A DNA stretch of 64,000 nucleotides from Paragonimus skrjabini miyazakii (taxonomy: Eukaryota > Platyhelminthes > Trematoda > Plagiorchiida > Troglotrematidae). Shown here one piece after another: positions 34,545 through 46,560 of the stretch (within the stretch, counting starts at the first letter, position 1; every line of letters begins with the position of its first letter). The stretch spans positions 5,336-69,335 of the forward strand of contig JTDE01002875.1 in assembly GCA_014338405.1 (NCBI GenBank). Reading direction: 5' to 3'. The notes under the pieces were generated by a model. It searched no databases. It was not told the origin of the DNA and saw only the letters and a list, made by a program, of their open reading frames with translations. The position numbers were made by a program, and so were the translations under genes.

Positions 34545-34952
34545 TATTATTGAACAAAACAGGTAGAACACGAAAACCGGTAAATGCAAGCATTTCGTAT
34601 TGATTCATCAGTACCAAATTTACAATAACATGAAACGGTGTTTTATATCGAACAGTTAGGGGTGGGTAGGATGGATAGTTGATTGATGGATTAGAAAAGG
34701 TCACTAAGTCCAGGGTAGGGTCAAATTCACGAACAATTGTTTCTGAACACACAGGGCCGGCTTCAGTCGATTGATTGCGACAGCCTCAGCAAACTGCAAG
34801 AATCTTGAACTGGGATGACGTAATAAGATTCTGAATGCACAAGCCGGATCGATGACGTGACCACTGGTTAGGATGTGTCCTGCGATTGCGGACACTGGTT
34901 GTTTGCGTGTTTCAACAACATTGCCGTTCTTCGGTAATACTGAGTTCTGCAC
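34545..34952 (-). mobile_element. Penelope-like element, 3' end
   Basis: The frame 34952..34704 reads SAIAGHILTSGHVIDPACAF, then RILLRHPSSRFLQFAEAVAI and LCVQKQLF..LTLPW, the part that follows the GIY-YIG motif in PLEs. Downstream 3' UTR (34545..34700) is almost the same as 60575..60760, for instance AATTTACAATAACATGAAACGG in both. It is 5' truncated upstream of the nuclease core. Lies in the intron between exons 3 and 4. Confidence 0.75.
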
Positions 34953-36891
34953 CCATTATTGATTAGAACTTAAGCATTTCTATATCTAACTAACGAAACC
35001 AAACATAGATGACAAAACCCAATTGCCAAAAAATGTGAGCTTTGACTGAAGTCGAACTAGCGATAAAAAGAACATGCCAAAACGCGACTAAAATGGCTTT
35101 GGAACGTTAGTTGGGGAAAGATGACGCTCGAAGGGCAAATTTTGATCAATTTCAACGGGGCGATTAAAACCACAACAGATGCATTATCGATCGACAATTT
35201 TGGCCCGCTTTATCGACCGGGTACACTGGCCGTTACTTTTAAATCGCTTGACTCATCTGCCCGAGCTAAAGTGCTCAAGCAATTATCGATTTACGCGGCT
35301 GACAAACTGAATGAACACGTTACCTGTTCTGATCTGTTTTGCTAGTATCTACCAGACAGAAAAAAACGTGGAGAAAAGAGATGTGAATAAAGTCCGAAAT
35401 ATCGTATTTAAAATGCAACCCGGTAAGGAGAAACAGACTATGTCTATCCACCGCCAACGGGATGTAATTTGAATAAAAACTCGCGACAATCACAATTCAG
35501 AAAAAAAACAACTTCTGTGAATGAAGATGCTTCCAGAATCAACTAACGTAGTGATCAGTCATGGAGAGAAATATGACAAAACAGCTTTGGCACCTGAATT
35601 ATCGTAAAAGCAAGGGGTCGAAGATGAAAAATACCAGGTCAGAAATGAAAAACGCTCGAACAGAAAACATTCAAACAGTAGATAATACGTTCTTCAGTTA
35701 TACATATACTATAGGAGACGGTTTTTGACAGTGATCAGACTACAGACATGCCCATCCAGCACAGAGCGCGATGTTCAATCCTGTATCACTTTGTAACCAG
35801 CTTCGTAAAGTTGGTAATCAGAACAACAGGTGAGAATAGATTGTACAATCAATCTGGCGAACCCCCTTGCTTAGTCGACCTGGCAAACATATATATAAAA
35901 CCACGTATACTATGAACAGCGTTAACTAGAACATCGATATTGTAGCTCGAAGTGTTGTTGCTCGTAAGATTAGAGACTAAAATGCTGCAAATTGTATAGA
36001 ACAATCTGGTGTGGATATCCCAGAACATATGATAGAGCAGCCAGCTCGTCTAGCAGTCGTTTTTGTGACAAAGAGTTTGAATTTTAAAAAAATGTTAGTT
36101 TTCTCAAACAGATTAAGTTAAGTGCACAGACAATGCAAACAATATCGAGATCTATCCAATCGATTGGACTTAAAATAACCTTTAGATGGCTATGACCAAT
36201 GCACGAGAAGGATGACTAGCCGAAGGGTTGAGATGGTAAGCAAAATGACGGAAAATTGTGCTACCCCAATGTCTACAACCCATCATGCCACTACATATCG
36301 CAAACGTGGCAGATGCGAACTGATCGCAGAACTGTTCCACTGAGAAACATTGCCTTACCCAGTTGTGTCAAATATGGCAATCTGGAATCTCGGATTTTCG
36401 GGTAAAACTCATGTTGCTTACAGCGTGATACAACAACCAGACCCATTCATAATTCTTACCCACGTGATAAACTCTAGAAAGTTTACTCAAACCGTTTCAC
36501 TATGCCAAACTGTTGGAACCGAGGCCTCATCGTAACCCATTAACATATAACGTTAATAGAAAATGGAGAAAACGGAAGAGAATGAGAAAAAGGATGGGAA
36601 GACTACTCTAAGAAACAAGAACTTACAGTGCAAGCGTCATTAACTAGGTTTTCAGGGAAAGTCTCCTAGTAACATTACCCAAAGATGCTCTATGAACTCT
36701 AGCCTGGAACACTACTATAAAAATGGTAGAATCAAGTAGACTGTTGTTTGTATTAAAGTTCGGCGCACTAAGCAAAACATATTAGAATGTAGCATGTAGT
36801 GCGTCCAAGACAACAAGAACAGAGTCCCTAGGAGCAACCACGCTGTACGTGCGTGTAGAACGAATATCCTCAAGAAGACGAAAAAACATAC

Positions 36892-37457
36892 TTTTTTTTG
36901 CAATGCCGCGGCTTTCTCGTATGGATTTTCGAACATCAACAGTTGTAAATTGCGCTTATCATCGTCCGGAGCGACAGGGCACATAAGATAACTGACCTGG
37001 CCCTCCGTCTCTGACATGTTTTCTGGTTTTGGATGTGAACCGGAAGTGCTAGCGAGAGGCGGTTTCTGACACACCACGAGCGGAGGCGAATCACACGCTT
37101 TCGGTTTCAATTGCCCATCAGTGATCCCTCTGTCAGAGTCAGAGGCTTTAGGACCAGGATAAGTGAGAAGCGTGGAGGTGTCTGTTTTAGGTAACACAGA
37201 TGGTTGGTCAGCATGGGACGGCACAACAGCTTCGGGAATATGTACCTCGGAGTGCACGATAAATTCAGAATGCAGTGGGTCAATTTCGACGCGACCCGTA
37301 GCGATGGTATTCGAGTTTGTGATACTTGTGGGCTGGCCACTACACGCAGCGTTAGAATTGCGATGAGTTTGTTGGTGTGGTTGAGAATGAGTGCTAGTGT
37401 CTACGGGGTTGTCAGTGCGCTGTTTTATTTTTCTCTTTTTGATGGGAGTCGTATCGG
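36892..37457 (-). CDS. ANKRD11/12: ANKRD11/12-like gene, exon 3 (566 bp)
   Basis: Acceptor CCATTTTTCAG/CCGA, donor AAAAAAAA/GTATGT. It begins with two bases that complete a codon with the single base left by exon 2 (A plus CC) and ends in phase 0, giving 188 complete codons without a stop. It starts DTTPIKKRKIKQR, a likely nuclear localisation signal. A long low-complexity part rich in Ser, Thr, Pro, Asn and His follows, for example KASDSDRGITDGQLKPK. It ends LMFENPYEKAAALQKK, the start of the conserved C-terminal region. Disordered, charged middle regions are usual for ANKRD11/12. Assignment rests on phase and order; the middle has no alignable match. Confidence 0.83.
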
Positions 37458-38099
37458 CTGAAAAATGGCAAACGGCACAACATAACGGAGGCTATCAATA
37501 GAGACGATCAAAAGGTAAAAAAAGAACAAAACTCTGGACCAATAATTCACTGGTCATGATGAGTTACAATGATTCCCATGAAGGCATTCTTGATAATCAG
37601 TAAGCCATTAGAAATGGTAACCGGCACAGTCACAGAGACTGAACCTTGAGACGATAGGACACACCGAATAACCAAACGGACAAAATTAGGTGATGACCTG
37701 ACCAACAAAGTTACTCACGTCAAGCAGGACAACATAGAGAGATCTCACACGACAGGCTTCTGGTGCTTCATGCCTCCGGGTAGACTTTAATTCCGGAGCA
37801 GCCACCAACCTACTTCCTCATGGTGCTGCCTCATGACCCATGGGTTTTCGTTCATAAACAAAAACTGTTCTCTTGCTTCGATCTGGGCGTCCTAGCAGTA
37901 TACCAGCCTGCATATAACAATGAAATCTTATAATTATACTAATCCACTAATGCACCAGCAATCTCGCGCGAACTGAGTAGCTCATCTGGTGCATATAGTA
38001 GGGTGAACAGACGAAAATATGTTAAAACCAGATTCCCCCAACCTTATTTCCAGCACCTCTTTTCAAAACCTCACAACGAATAAAACCACTGTCAAACGC

Positions 38100-38560
38100 T
38101 TGGAGTGAGAGTACGAATTAACATAGACACCTTCAACGTTCGCATTTTGAGACGGATAAGTCGGCATACCACTCACGTTCGGACGTTAGGTTCACTGAAA
38201 ATCGACCGTCGTCGCATTTCGGAGATGGGAACAAAGAATAATAGTCAACGTCCGCATTGTCAACTTTATACTAAATCCCCGACTACCCATCAGTAACTTT
38301 ATACTAGTTGTAAGATTCGGGCAACTCCACAACTGTCGCGCTCATTCAGGTCGGAGAAAGTGTATGATGACCCAGGTTTCATTGGTAGATTGGGTTCTTG
38401 CTAAACTAAGCTTCGTGCAATCCGTTTAGTAGGTTCTGTTAGCCAAAGATGAAGATTATGTTTACCCGGTCTCCATCAATAGAAAGACAAGACTAGCGTT
38501 ATAATAGTCCGATATTCGTACTTGACTGGTGCCTACATGCGCCTAGTATACGTTTGTTTT
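38100..38560 (+). pseudogene. LINE-A endonuclease scrap
   Basis: VRINIDTFNVRILRRISRHT then RTLGSLKIDRRRISEMGTKN parallels GINIGAFNVRTLKQIGQWAA and LDSLHVDVCCISETRIQD of LINE-A copy 2; further on VDWVLAKLSFVQSV and YPVSINRKTRLAL are in shifted frames. The catalytic Glu of SETR is Glu in SEM. Only the N-terminal part of the domain is present. It is heavily decayed. Confidence 0.65.
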
Positions 38561-39194
38561 AGCCGATATCAGTTTTTTGGACATCGTGTGCATCACGGTG
38601 ACACCTGAAACGCTACTTCCAGGAATGAGGTTGGTCTCAAACACAGCACGACTATTGGCTACGCGTAGCATAGCCCTATCTAAAACTGCCGATCCTGTTG
38701 GAATATGTTTAAATTCAGGTCACGATATAGTATACTTTCGTTTCGATGTTAATGTTACCGGACGATAACCCATCAACCACAAACACGAGTAGTCCAGACA
38801 ATGGCAACCATTGCGTTAAAACATGTACAGCGAGCTATCTCAGAAAATAATCTCGCGGACCCCAATCACCGTTGAGATGGAAGCTCGAAAGCAGTGCAGG
38901 CAGTAGGCAATGTGGCATACGGTGGAGCACATCATTCGTACAATAAGCACTGGGTGCATGAAAACTCCACAGAGTTCCCAGATGCCAGATGGAATATTCT
39001 TCATAGCGGTTCGCGTGCCAAACTGAGGAGATGAACCTGATGGAGTCCCAGATGCGGTCTGATTACTGTCCGACAAACTTGGCCAGTTGAGAAAGCTAGC
39101 GAAATAGAAGCCAGCTCCGCCTCAAGAAATGCGCAATTCAAGCTCGTTTGTATCACTGACGAGAGGCATCTGTCAGCGAGGCCATCAAAAAACC

Positions 39195-39535
39195 AGATGG
39201 AACACGGAACCGTACTGAACATTATATATTGAAAAAACTAACACCTGGGTGAAAACGCGTGGTGGTCACGAAGTACGAAGATCCTGACTGCTCCATTGAG
39301 CAAAGTGGGTAGGTGTCGTTTGCGTGGATGGGGTCCTCGTGATGATTCAAACCGCTAGTTAGAAACGCTATCCATGGCGTACCTGCATCCATACCATTTG
39401 TGGTTCTTCTGCATAGTCTTCTTTTATTGATTTTTAACCTTCTTGGTAATGTTTTCTTCTAAGAAATGCCACATCGTTGTTAAGGTAAGTGGCGGTCCGA
39501 GCCATAGTATCTTCAGGTCAGACCCATGGCTTTGA
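39195..39535 (+). mobile_element. LINE-B 3' end, plus strand
   Basis: WSRSTKILTAPLSKVGRCRL then RGWGPRDDSNR matches WSQSMKTLTAPLSRV.RCRL of the fragment at 26785..27207, and the following 3' UTR (AGTGGCGGTCCGAGCCATAG) matches 26590..26640 in reverse. The tail is not an ATG repeat but CATGGCTTTGAAAC. The left boundary is blurred. Confidence 0.78.
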
Positions 39536-39821
39536 AACATTGAGTTCCCTTTATCCAGTTCATTAAGACGGCAAGAAGGCATACATTGCGACATGCAAGC
39601 ACCTCGTTTATTCTCATCAGTCGATTACATAAAACATTCAGTTATATAGGTTAAGGGCTTGGCGGCAAAACAATGAAATGAACGAACATCACATGGGAGC
39701 AATCAGGGTTCACTACCACGGTAACGAAATTGATTGCGTCAGTACCTTTTGCTAACAAAGGGCCGGTGCGTGACGCTTGATCAACAATGCCGCCGAGAAC
39801 GCCAACAGCATGGGGTTGCGG

Positions 39822-40100
39822 TTACGCAATAGGACCATGAACGAATTGACCGGGGTCAACCATATGACCTGTTGCGATTAAGTGTTTCGCGTGTTGACAT
39901 ACTGACCCGCGTTGAGTCATTGTTTGCACTAGCCCCTTGGTGATGTGCTCCACCTTCCTTTGTCGTAAGTTTCGGTCCGTTCTGCCAATGTATGAGTCAC
40001 CGCAACTGCAAGTGAACTGGTAAATAACATGAGAGGCGGAGTTTTTCGATAAAGAATGATCAGGACAGTGGAGATTCATCCTGCGGATGGAAAGCAACAA
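39822..40100 (-). pseudogene. PLE GIY-YIG endonuclease domain
   Basis: Open frame of 92 codons reading HVIYQFTCSCGDSYIGRTDR then NLRQRKVEHITKGL. It has the Cys-x-Cys pair, the YIG motif, the Arg a few residues on and the Glu-His pair expected for the PLE nuclease. The downstream C-terminal part stops early at HAKHLIATGHMVDPGQFVHG. This domain cuts target DNA for PLE insertion. Frame is open, but the RT upstream is in other frames, so it is not a functional gene. Confidence 0.85.
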
Positions 40101-40187
40101 GCGCGATCAATGGCTGACTTCAACTTTTGACTTACATCGGTGATATTATGGTCACCTTTGTAAGGAGGGGTGATAAAAACCTGTTTC

Positions 40188-40760
40188 TTAAGCACTGATT
40201 ATGGTTGGCGGGGTAGCCACTCGTTCTTTGCAGTGAATTTCAATAAATTTGGCCGGATATCCATTCGCCAGCAGAACACTCTTCAAGAGCTCCTCTTCAG
40301 ACTTTAAATGATCGGCTGTGCATATTTTCCATGCTCGGTGAAAAATGCTTCGCACTAAACTACGTTTGTAAGCCACGGGCGCAAGTGAAAAGAATTATAG
40401 GTACTGCCGTGTGGCTTTTCCATAAACACACCTATTAAGTGTACCACCTAAACGTCTAGAAATAAGGACGTTTGAGAATGGTAGTGAGTTATCTAGCTCT
40501 TATTCATGTGACACAGAGATTTCGATGAGTGGAAGTAAACTTATGTAAAAGAGTAATAAAATGATCAAAGTCGGTAAATATTAGAATGTCATCGACATAA
40601 AGCTTATAAAGCAAAGAACGGTCAATATAATCTGATAGTCCATCTTCCACTATTCCAAGAAAAATATCAGCCAATGTTGGGCCCAACGGGCTGCCCATTG
40701 CTACACCATCAATTTACTGATAAGCATATCCATCGAAGAGGAGCTCTTGAAATGTACTGC
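40188..40760 (-). pseudogene. PLE reverse transcriptase, C-terminal part
   Basis: FQELLFDGYAYQ, then a stop, then IDGVAMGSPLGPTLADIFLG, LLYKLYVDDILIFTDFDHF (catalytic YVDD box intact), LNRCVYGKATRQYL, then VAYKRSLVRSIFHRAWKICT and LLKSVLLANGYPAKFIEIH. All are standard PLE RT blocks in order. At least two frame changes and one stop are needed to read them. N-terminal RT is missing. Confidence 0.85.
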
Positions 40761-41169
40761 TGGTGAATGGACACCTATCCACTCTGCTCAGTGGAGCAGT
40801 CAAGGTCTTCACATTTCGTGACCACGTTGTTGCTTGATCACCATGTGGTTACACTCAACTGTTGATGGTCTCAGTATACAATGCTCGGTACGGTAAACAG
40901 TCGGCTGGCATACGGAATACGTGACCCAACCATCACAGGTTGTGTGCACCGTGAGTAGTTGACCAATCGATCGCGCATCCCGAGCGTTCAGGAATACGCG
41001 TCGGCGAACTACCGCATTGCTCACGCGATCAGTTCACTCAATATGGGCTAACGGGTGGAGACAGCGATGGTCAAACATAGCAGGTTTGTTGACATCTTCC
41101 TTGTGAACAGGTCGCGTTTCCGAACCATACAGCAAAACAGAATGTACACAACCTAACATCTTTCCGACG

Positions 41170-41930
41170 CTAGAGATGACGCAGTTTGGCAAACGCCACG
41201 CGTGGGTTTGCTGTCCACGCTGATATTTCATCAGCAATATTACAGGCTGATGAGATAGTGCTACCCAAGTATGTGAAACTATCCACAGTCTCAAGCGGGT
41301 TACCTGCAATGAAGAAAGTTGGAATTGAAGTGCCCCAGTCTTGAAGCAACACTTTACACTTTGAAGGTGCAAAGCTCATTCTATACAAACCAGCTCGGGC
41401 GCTCAACCTATTCAGCATGGTCTGCATGTTTTCGGCAGAGGGGCTAAGTAAGACAATGTCGTCCGCATACTCCAGATCGGTGAATCTAGCGCCAGGAAGA
41501 AGCTCAACACCGAGCCCACTAGATTCGCGAAGCGCACCCTCCAGAATGTCGTCCATAACAACATTGAACAGGAAGGGGGAAATCAGACACCCCTGACGAA
41601 TACCACTAGAAGTGATAAACGCCCGAGACAGTTGGCCATAAACTCTCACCCCGCTTGCAGAGTGAGCATACAGTGATCTCAATAGATTCACGTATTTCTC
41701 TGGAACTCCCTTGCGGAGAAGGCAACTCCAGAGAACGTTACGAGCAACCGAATGGGAAGCAGCCTCCATGTCCAAAAAGACCACGACTGTCGGCTGTCTG
41801 TAACAGCGCCGATGTTCTAAGATCCGTCGCAACGCAACCTCGACCGGATCGGAATCCTGTCTGTTCTTCGCGTATCTGACTTTCTCTGGGCTTAGTGAGC
41901 CGGCGTAGAATGAGGCCAGTGAGTAGGAAT
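41170..41930 (-). pseudogene. LINE-B reverse transcriptase
   Basis: The longest RT frame in the window: PTVVVFLDMEAASHSVARNV (consensus AAFDSV; Phe-Asp changed to Ser-His), SSGIRQGCLISPFLFNVVMD, GARFTDLEYADDIVLLSPSA with YADD intact, and SFTYLGSTISSACNIADEIS. The loss of the Asp in the A box (SHSV for FDSV) would kill catalysis even where the frame is open. Belongs to the same clade as LINE-A but is clearly a separate family. Confidence 0.88.
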
Positions 41931-42469
41931 GCGGTGCTCGAAATATAAAAACCATGGGATGCGCACAGCTGCAGCAGTCCTTCGCCACTGTCCGTGCGTT
42001 GTGCCCGGAAAACAAACATACCTCCAAGCCGCTTCTCATCCGGAGAAAGACGACCAAGCTGGATATTAAAATCACCCACTAGTATGATGATGTCTGAGTG
42101 TTTAGTTTGCCTCAGAGGGTCAACGACGGCGTCATAGAACACATCCTTGGTATCATCCGAACAACTGTCCGTCGGAGCGTACGCCGATATAATGAATACA
42201 GAACGCCTTTCTAACTTGCGTCGACAGACTTTAACCGACGTATTGAGTCTGACAGCGCACAAGCGACTGCTAACTAGGATCCAATCGAGTAAACACTGCC
42301 CTGCTCTGGAAATCAGTGCGATTCTCGCTCCAACCTGACCGCAAGATTCAGCCTCGGCGTCACCAGAAACCCTGAGAAAGATGCGCTCGGATGGACAGTT
42401 ATCCAGAGATGAGCTCAAGTGGATGGACGTGTTAGAATCGTAGACTCGCGTCTCCGACACACAGCACAC
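41930..42469 (-). pseudogene. LINE-B endonuclease, C-terminally deleted
   Basis: Open from VCCVSETRVYDSNTSIHLSS through FIISAYAPTDSCSDDTKDVF to HSDIIILVGDFNIQLGRLSP and the deletion point after ASHGFYISSTAF. The DYI and SDHALV motifs are lost. Nearly identical in sequence to the plus-strand copy at 6074..6600, which suggests those two copies are close relatives. Confidence 0.85.
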
Positions 42470-44558
42470 ATCAATACCCTCACTTGCGAGAGTACTAACC
42501 AGTGCAGCTTGCTGACTGACTTCTCAGAGAGTACGGACGTTGAAGACGCCAATGTTTACCAGTTGTCTTGGCCTCAGAAAACAATTACCGCCTGAAGGCA
42601 CATGAAAGGCAGAAGATATGGGGGTAACACAGTAGGAGAAAGTCGTGTTGAGTTAGTAGTCACTGTCGGAAGAGCGATAACTTCTGATACTTCCCGGTTG
42701 TTTATGCCGCGGAAGGGGACTGACGTGAGGGACCCCACTCTGAGTCTCTGACTCAAGAGTCTGACCTGCGAGACAATAGGATATAAGGTTTTCTTGGGGG
42801 ACTCCACTCGGAGCCAATGACTCAAGAGTCTGACTCACTTGGCAGTGAGGGGTTTCCGTACTCCGAGGGCACAGTGAATAAGACACTGATGTCTGATTCT
42901 GAGCAATGCTGCGCGCAGTAGATGTACTCGAAACTTCATCGGGATTTTGCGAGATACCATATGTTTTTCGGCCGTATTGGATAATACGCCGGCGGTCACG
43001 GTCAACCGTTGGGTGATCGGAGGGATAGTGATACGGAACACAGCAGTGCCGCAACCATAAAAATGGCTCTGCTGTATGCTCATAGGATCGTGCCTCGCTA
43101 TCTAAGTACTCCTACGCAATCAGTAGTGCGACATACAATCCGATGACTGTAACTGCTTTTCTTCTAACTGATTCCTTTCGGCCTGTCTGACAAGGTTGCA
43201 CCTGGAAGGACCGGAGTCCTAGTTAGCATATCCCGCCGGATCAAAACAGCACACAAGCCCGACCACCTCGTCAAGGTAGCAGTATAGGTCAGGAACCACA
43301 CGGCATAATCCCTCAAATGCAGTCCGTGCACCTGCGACTCGGTCGAGGTAAGCGTGTCACATTTGTCAGTGTTTATGTTCCAATTATGTGTTACGCTGAT
43401 GATATAAAAGACCAGTTCTATAATTAGCTGTCCGCCACACTCCGGTTGGCGCCAGTGAGTGACCGACTGTTTGTTCTGGGTGACTTGAACGCTCGAGTTA
43501 AGCGCGACTCAGTAGCCTGGCTAGGAGTCCTCAGACCCTACGACGTTGGATCAGTCAACGAGAACGGTGATCGTTTGCTCCATCTATGTGTTACTCACGA
43601 GCTGGCTATCACAAACACGCGATTCCAGCTGGACGCGAGCGACATCACAACGTGGACTTATCTATAAAGCGGTTATCACCATTTGCTTGATTACATGATT
43701 GTGCAGCAGGGCGACATTCGTGGAGTGCGTATCACGCAAGTGATGCGTGGCGCTGAATGTAATACAGATGATAGGCTGGCCAGGATCAAATAGTTTATCC
43801 AAGCGTGCAAGCCTGTTTATTGTAGATCTTCGAGAAAACGGCAGAAGTTGGATGTCAAACAATTGGACAACTGCGAAACGAAGACTGCTTTCCAACGTAT
43901 TGTTACCGCTCGTTTGCATGACGCTCCTGTATCCACACCCTTGAGGGTATGTTGCAGTTCATCAAGAAACGGATCATGGCCGTAGCCACCGATATGATTG
44001 GTATCCAGCACCAGAAATATTCTGACTGGTTTGACGAAAACAACGTGGTTATCTTTGAATTGGTACGAGAGAAGAATGTGGCGTTTACTGCTTCCACATT
44101 GGACTCGGCCAATGAAGCAAAAATGACCACGTTCCGAAGTATCCGCCGTCAACTGGCCGAGCGTGTTCGCGGAATCAAGGACAACTGGTGGATGAAACAG
44201 AGTGAGCGGATGTAGGGCTTCGCAGACCGTCGACAACATAAGGAGTTCTACGATTCGCTCAAGGCGATCTCCGGTCCTGTCCACTAAAGCGTTGGGGGAC
44301 GTGGACATCGGCTGTTCGTGCGCTCAGCGATAAGATATCATGAAAGTCTGACGCAAACACTTTGCCAGCTTACTAAGGCGTCATGCTATCATTGATTGGG
44401 TAACCGTGAACAGCCTGCAGCAATAGGCCACCAAATCTTCACTTACTCTCGCCCCGGATTTGATAGAGTTGCAGTGAGCGATTGGTTGACTGCGCAGCGG
44501 GAAGGCTGTAAGCGAAAATGGACTGCCAGGTGAGATCCTGAAGAATGGTGGATCGGCG

Positions 44559-45700
44559 TTGGAACGCACGCTGCTCCAGTTGGTCCACTCTATCTGGGAG
44601 CACGAGGTGAAGCCGCAAGAATTCAAGGATGCTCTTTGTAACGATCAACGTTTGATCGTTGAGTTACGCGTAGCCCGAAAACGGGTCCCTGAAGTGAGAA
44701 CAAGACTGGACCCAAATATTTCAGATACTACTGGAGAAAATGCATTAATAACTACAGTAGACAAATTCCAATTGTTCACGACGATAGTCTTGCCCAATAA
44801 GATCAATGGTCTCCCAACGGGACCAGTAAGGTCAAGAATGAGCCGTCACGCCGGTATGCCAGGACAAGAATGGCCACTCGCGTCGAGGACGTTTAATGAT
44901 AAATTACTTTAATAAAACAAAGCAAGATGGATAAGGTAGTGAGAACAAGTGTCAGGTTAGTGGGAAAAATAAGAAATGCAAGCGGTGGGAGCGAATTTTC
45001 TCGGCTAAGGGAGCAAGAGATTTACGCGCTTATCGTACCATTGTTCAAAGGTAAAGGTAGCAGGCAATGCCCCGACAATTATGGGAACATAAGTCTGCTG
45101 AGCTGCGCATGCAAGGTGCTTGCCGAAATCCCTCCGAATCAGCTGAATACGGAACTCTTGGAGACCAGTGTACCTGAGGAGCAATGCGAATTTCGGGCGA
45201 GTCAAAGTACGATCGATCTGGTGTTCGCTGTTCGACAAATTCAGGAGAAATGCCGGGAATGAAACGAGCCTCTGCATGCCATTTTCGTGGACTTCACCAA
45301 GGTTTTCAATTCCGTGAGTCGCGAGACGTTGTGGGCGATGCTTTGTAAGTTCGTCAATTTGCCTAGACTGTTACATGTGGGCATTCGGGCGGAAATACAA
45401 TCGTGTGGATCTACCTCTGATGACTTTGACATTGTCACTGGCGTGAAGCACGGTTGTGTGCTAGCTCCAGCCCAATTTAGCTTATATTTCACTGCCATGC
45501 TAACAGTTGCTTATCAGGACTCTAGAGGACATAGTGTTGAGGTAGACTACTGGACGGATGAGCGCCTACTGAATATTTGACGTTTCGGCGTTCCAACCCG
45601 GTTACATACCTCACTGGTACGCATGCTTCTGTTCACAGCGCACTGTTAGCACATAGTGAAGAACTGCAACGCCAGGCGACGGCCAAGTTCGAACTGGACA
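44559..45700 (+). pseudogene. LINE-C reverse transcriptase, catalytic box lost
   Basis: Motifs in order: VPLFKGKGSRQCPDNYGNIS, EEQCEFRASQSTIDLVFAVR, AIFVDFTKVFNSVSRETLWA (FVDFTKAFD-type A box, with Asn for Asp) and VTGVKHGCVLAPAQFSLYFT. The stretch that should carry F-A-D-D is replaced by VTYLTGTHASVHSALLAHSE, and the sequence resumes at LDINTGKT. A separate stretch at 44640..44920 has no counterpart in the family as I recall it and may be an insertion. The protein is dead. Confidence 0.82.
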
Positions 45701-45755
45701 TCAACACAGGTAAGACGCTTTTCTTCATTCAGCTTTCTCCGGGTAGAGGTGCTGT

Positions 45756-46560
45756 TTGTGCACCTTCACTCGAACTTACGTTAATGGAGATGTTGTCGAT
45801 AACTTTGCGAAATTTTGCTACTCGGGTAGCAATTTGTCCACAGACCTGTCCGTGGACCGCGAGTTAAGAGCGCGTGTGGCAAAGGCTAGCGTTGCTTTCA
45901 GACGTGTTTGGAAGTATCACAGCCTGAAGCCGAGCATTAAGTTCTTTATCTACTGCTCAATGGTGCTGTATATACTGCTGTACGGCAGTGAAACGTTGAC
46001 ATTGTATCAACAGAGCGTGTGCTATCTGAGCCACTTTCATTTGCAATGTCTAAGACGCATCTTGGGTATTCGGTGGTTGGACATGGTTCCGAACACTGAG
46101 GTACTGCGGCGAGCGGATATGAACGGGATGGAAGCCTTGCTGATGTTGAATCAGCTTCGTTGGCTGGGTCACGTCCGTCGGATGGGCGATGACCGTATCC
46201 CGAAGCAGGTGCTGTATGGACAACTGAGATCAGATGAGCGAAATCCTGGTGGTCAGAAGCTGAGATATCAGGATGCTGTGCAGGCAAGTCTTTCACGTTG
46301 TAGCATTGATTTTAAATGTTAGCAAGACTTGGCGTTGAACCGGACGGCCTGGAGGAATACACTTTGGACGGGCGTCCGCGAGTTCAACGAGCAGTTATTG
46401 CGCGGCCGAGAACGAAAGCGCGCGGTACGCAAGGGAACCATCGGTGCCATAGGTCGTGGTGACATGACTGTATTGCGTTGCGATGTGTACGGCCGCGATC
46501 GCGCTGGCCGTCTTGGATTAGTAGGTCACTAGCGTACTCAAAGTGCACTGTCGGCGAAGA
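45756..46560 (+). pseudogene. LINE-C C-terminal region with zinc-finger-like end
   Basis: An open frame of 188 codons includes LLYGSETLTLYQQSVCYLSH, FHLQCLRRILGIRWLDMVPN, LNQLRWLGHVRRMGDDRIPK and LRYQDAVQASLSRCSIDFK, then a TAG and a continuation TAWRNTLWTGVREFNEQ and LRCDVYGRDRAGRLGLVGH. The family normally ends in a C2H2-like finger (CxxC...GLxxHxxxH); here the second Cys is Tyr. This is the best preserved part of LINE-C. Confidence 0.82.

Larger units (their letters stand above)
30280..36891 (-). other. Intron between exons 3 and 4 (6.6 kb)
   Basis: GTATGT donor. It contains two Penelope-like C-terminal fragments (32335..32430 and 34545..34952). The rest is unassigned. Frames at 31755..32051 (plus, 98 codons) and 35121..35345 (plus, 74 codons) are open without a known motif. 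No other repeats are obvious by eye. Confidence 0.65.
39540..40773 (-). mobile_element. Penelope-like element with GIY-YIG nuclease, minus strand
   Basis: This contains the C-terminal half of a PLE: RT end (40760..40188) and GIY-YIG nuclease (40100..39822). Its RT end abuts LINE-B sequence at 40774 without a gap, so it either inserted into LINE-B or was joined by deletion. PLE insertion or deletion also explains why LINE-B loses its 3' end here. The downstream part to about 39540 is taken as PLE 3' UTR by position only. Confidence 0.82.
40774..43320 (-). mobile_element. LINE-B copy, minus strand, internally deleted
   Basis: From the 5' leader at 43320 through the endonuclease (42469..41930) to the RT (41930..41170) and part of the C-terminal region (41160..40774). 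At about 41925 the endonuclease motif HGFYISSTAF runs directly into LTGLILRRLTKPRESQIREE of the RT, so the end of the endonuclease and the linker are deleted in frame. A further small out-of-frame deletion after RSGRGC removes DHIFT-like residues near 41845. The 3' end is cut off by the PLE. Confidence 0.88.
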
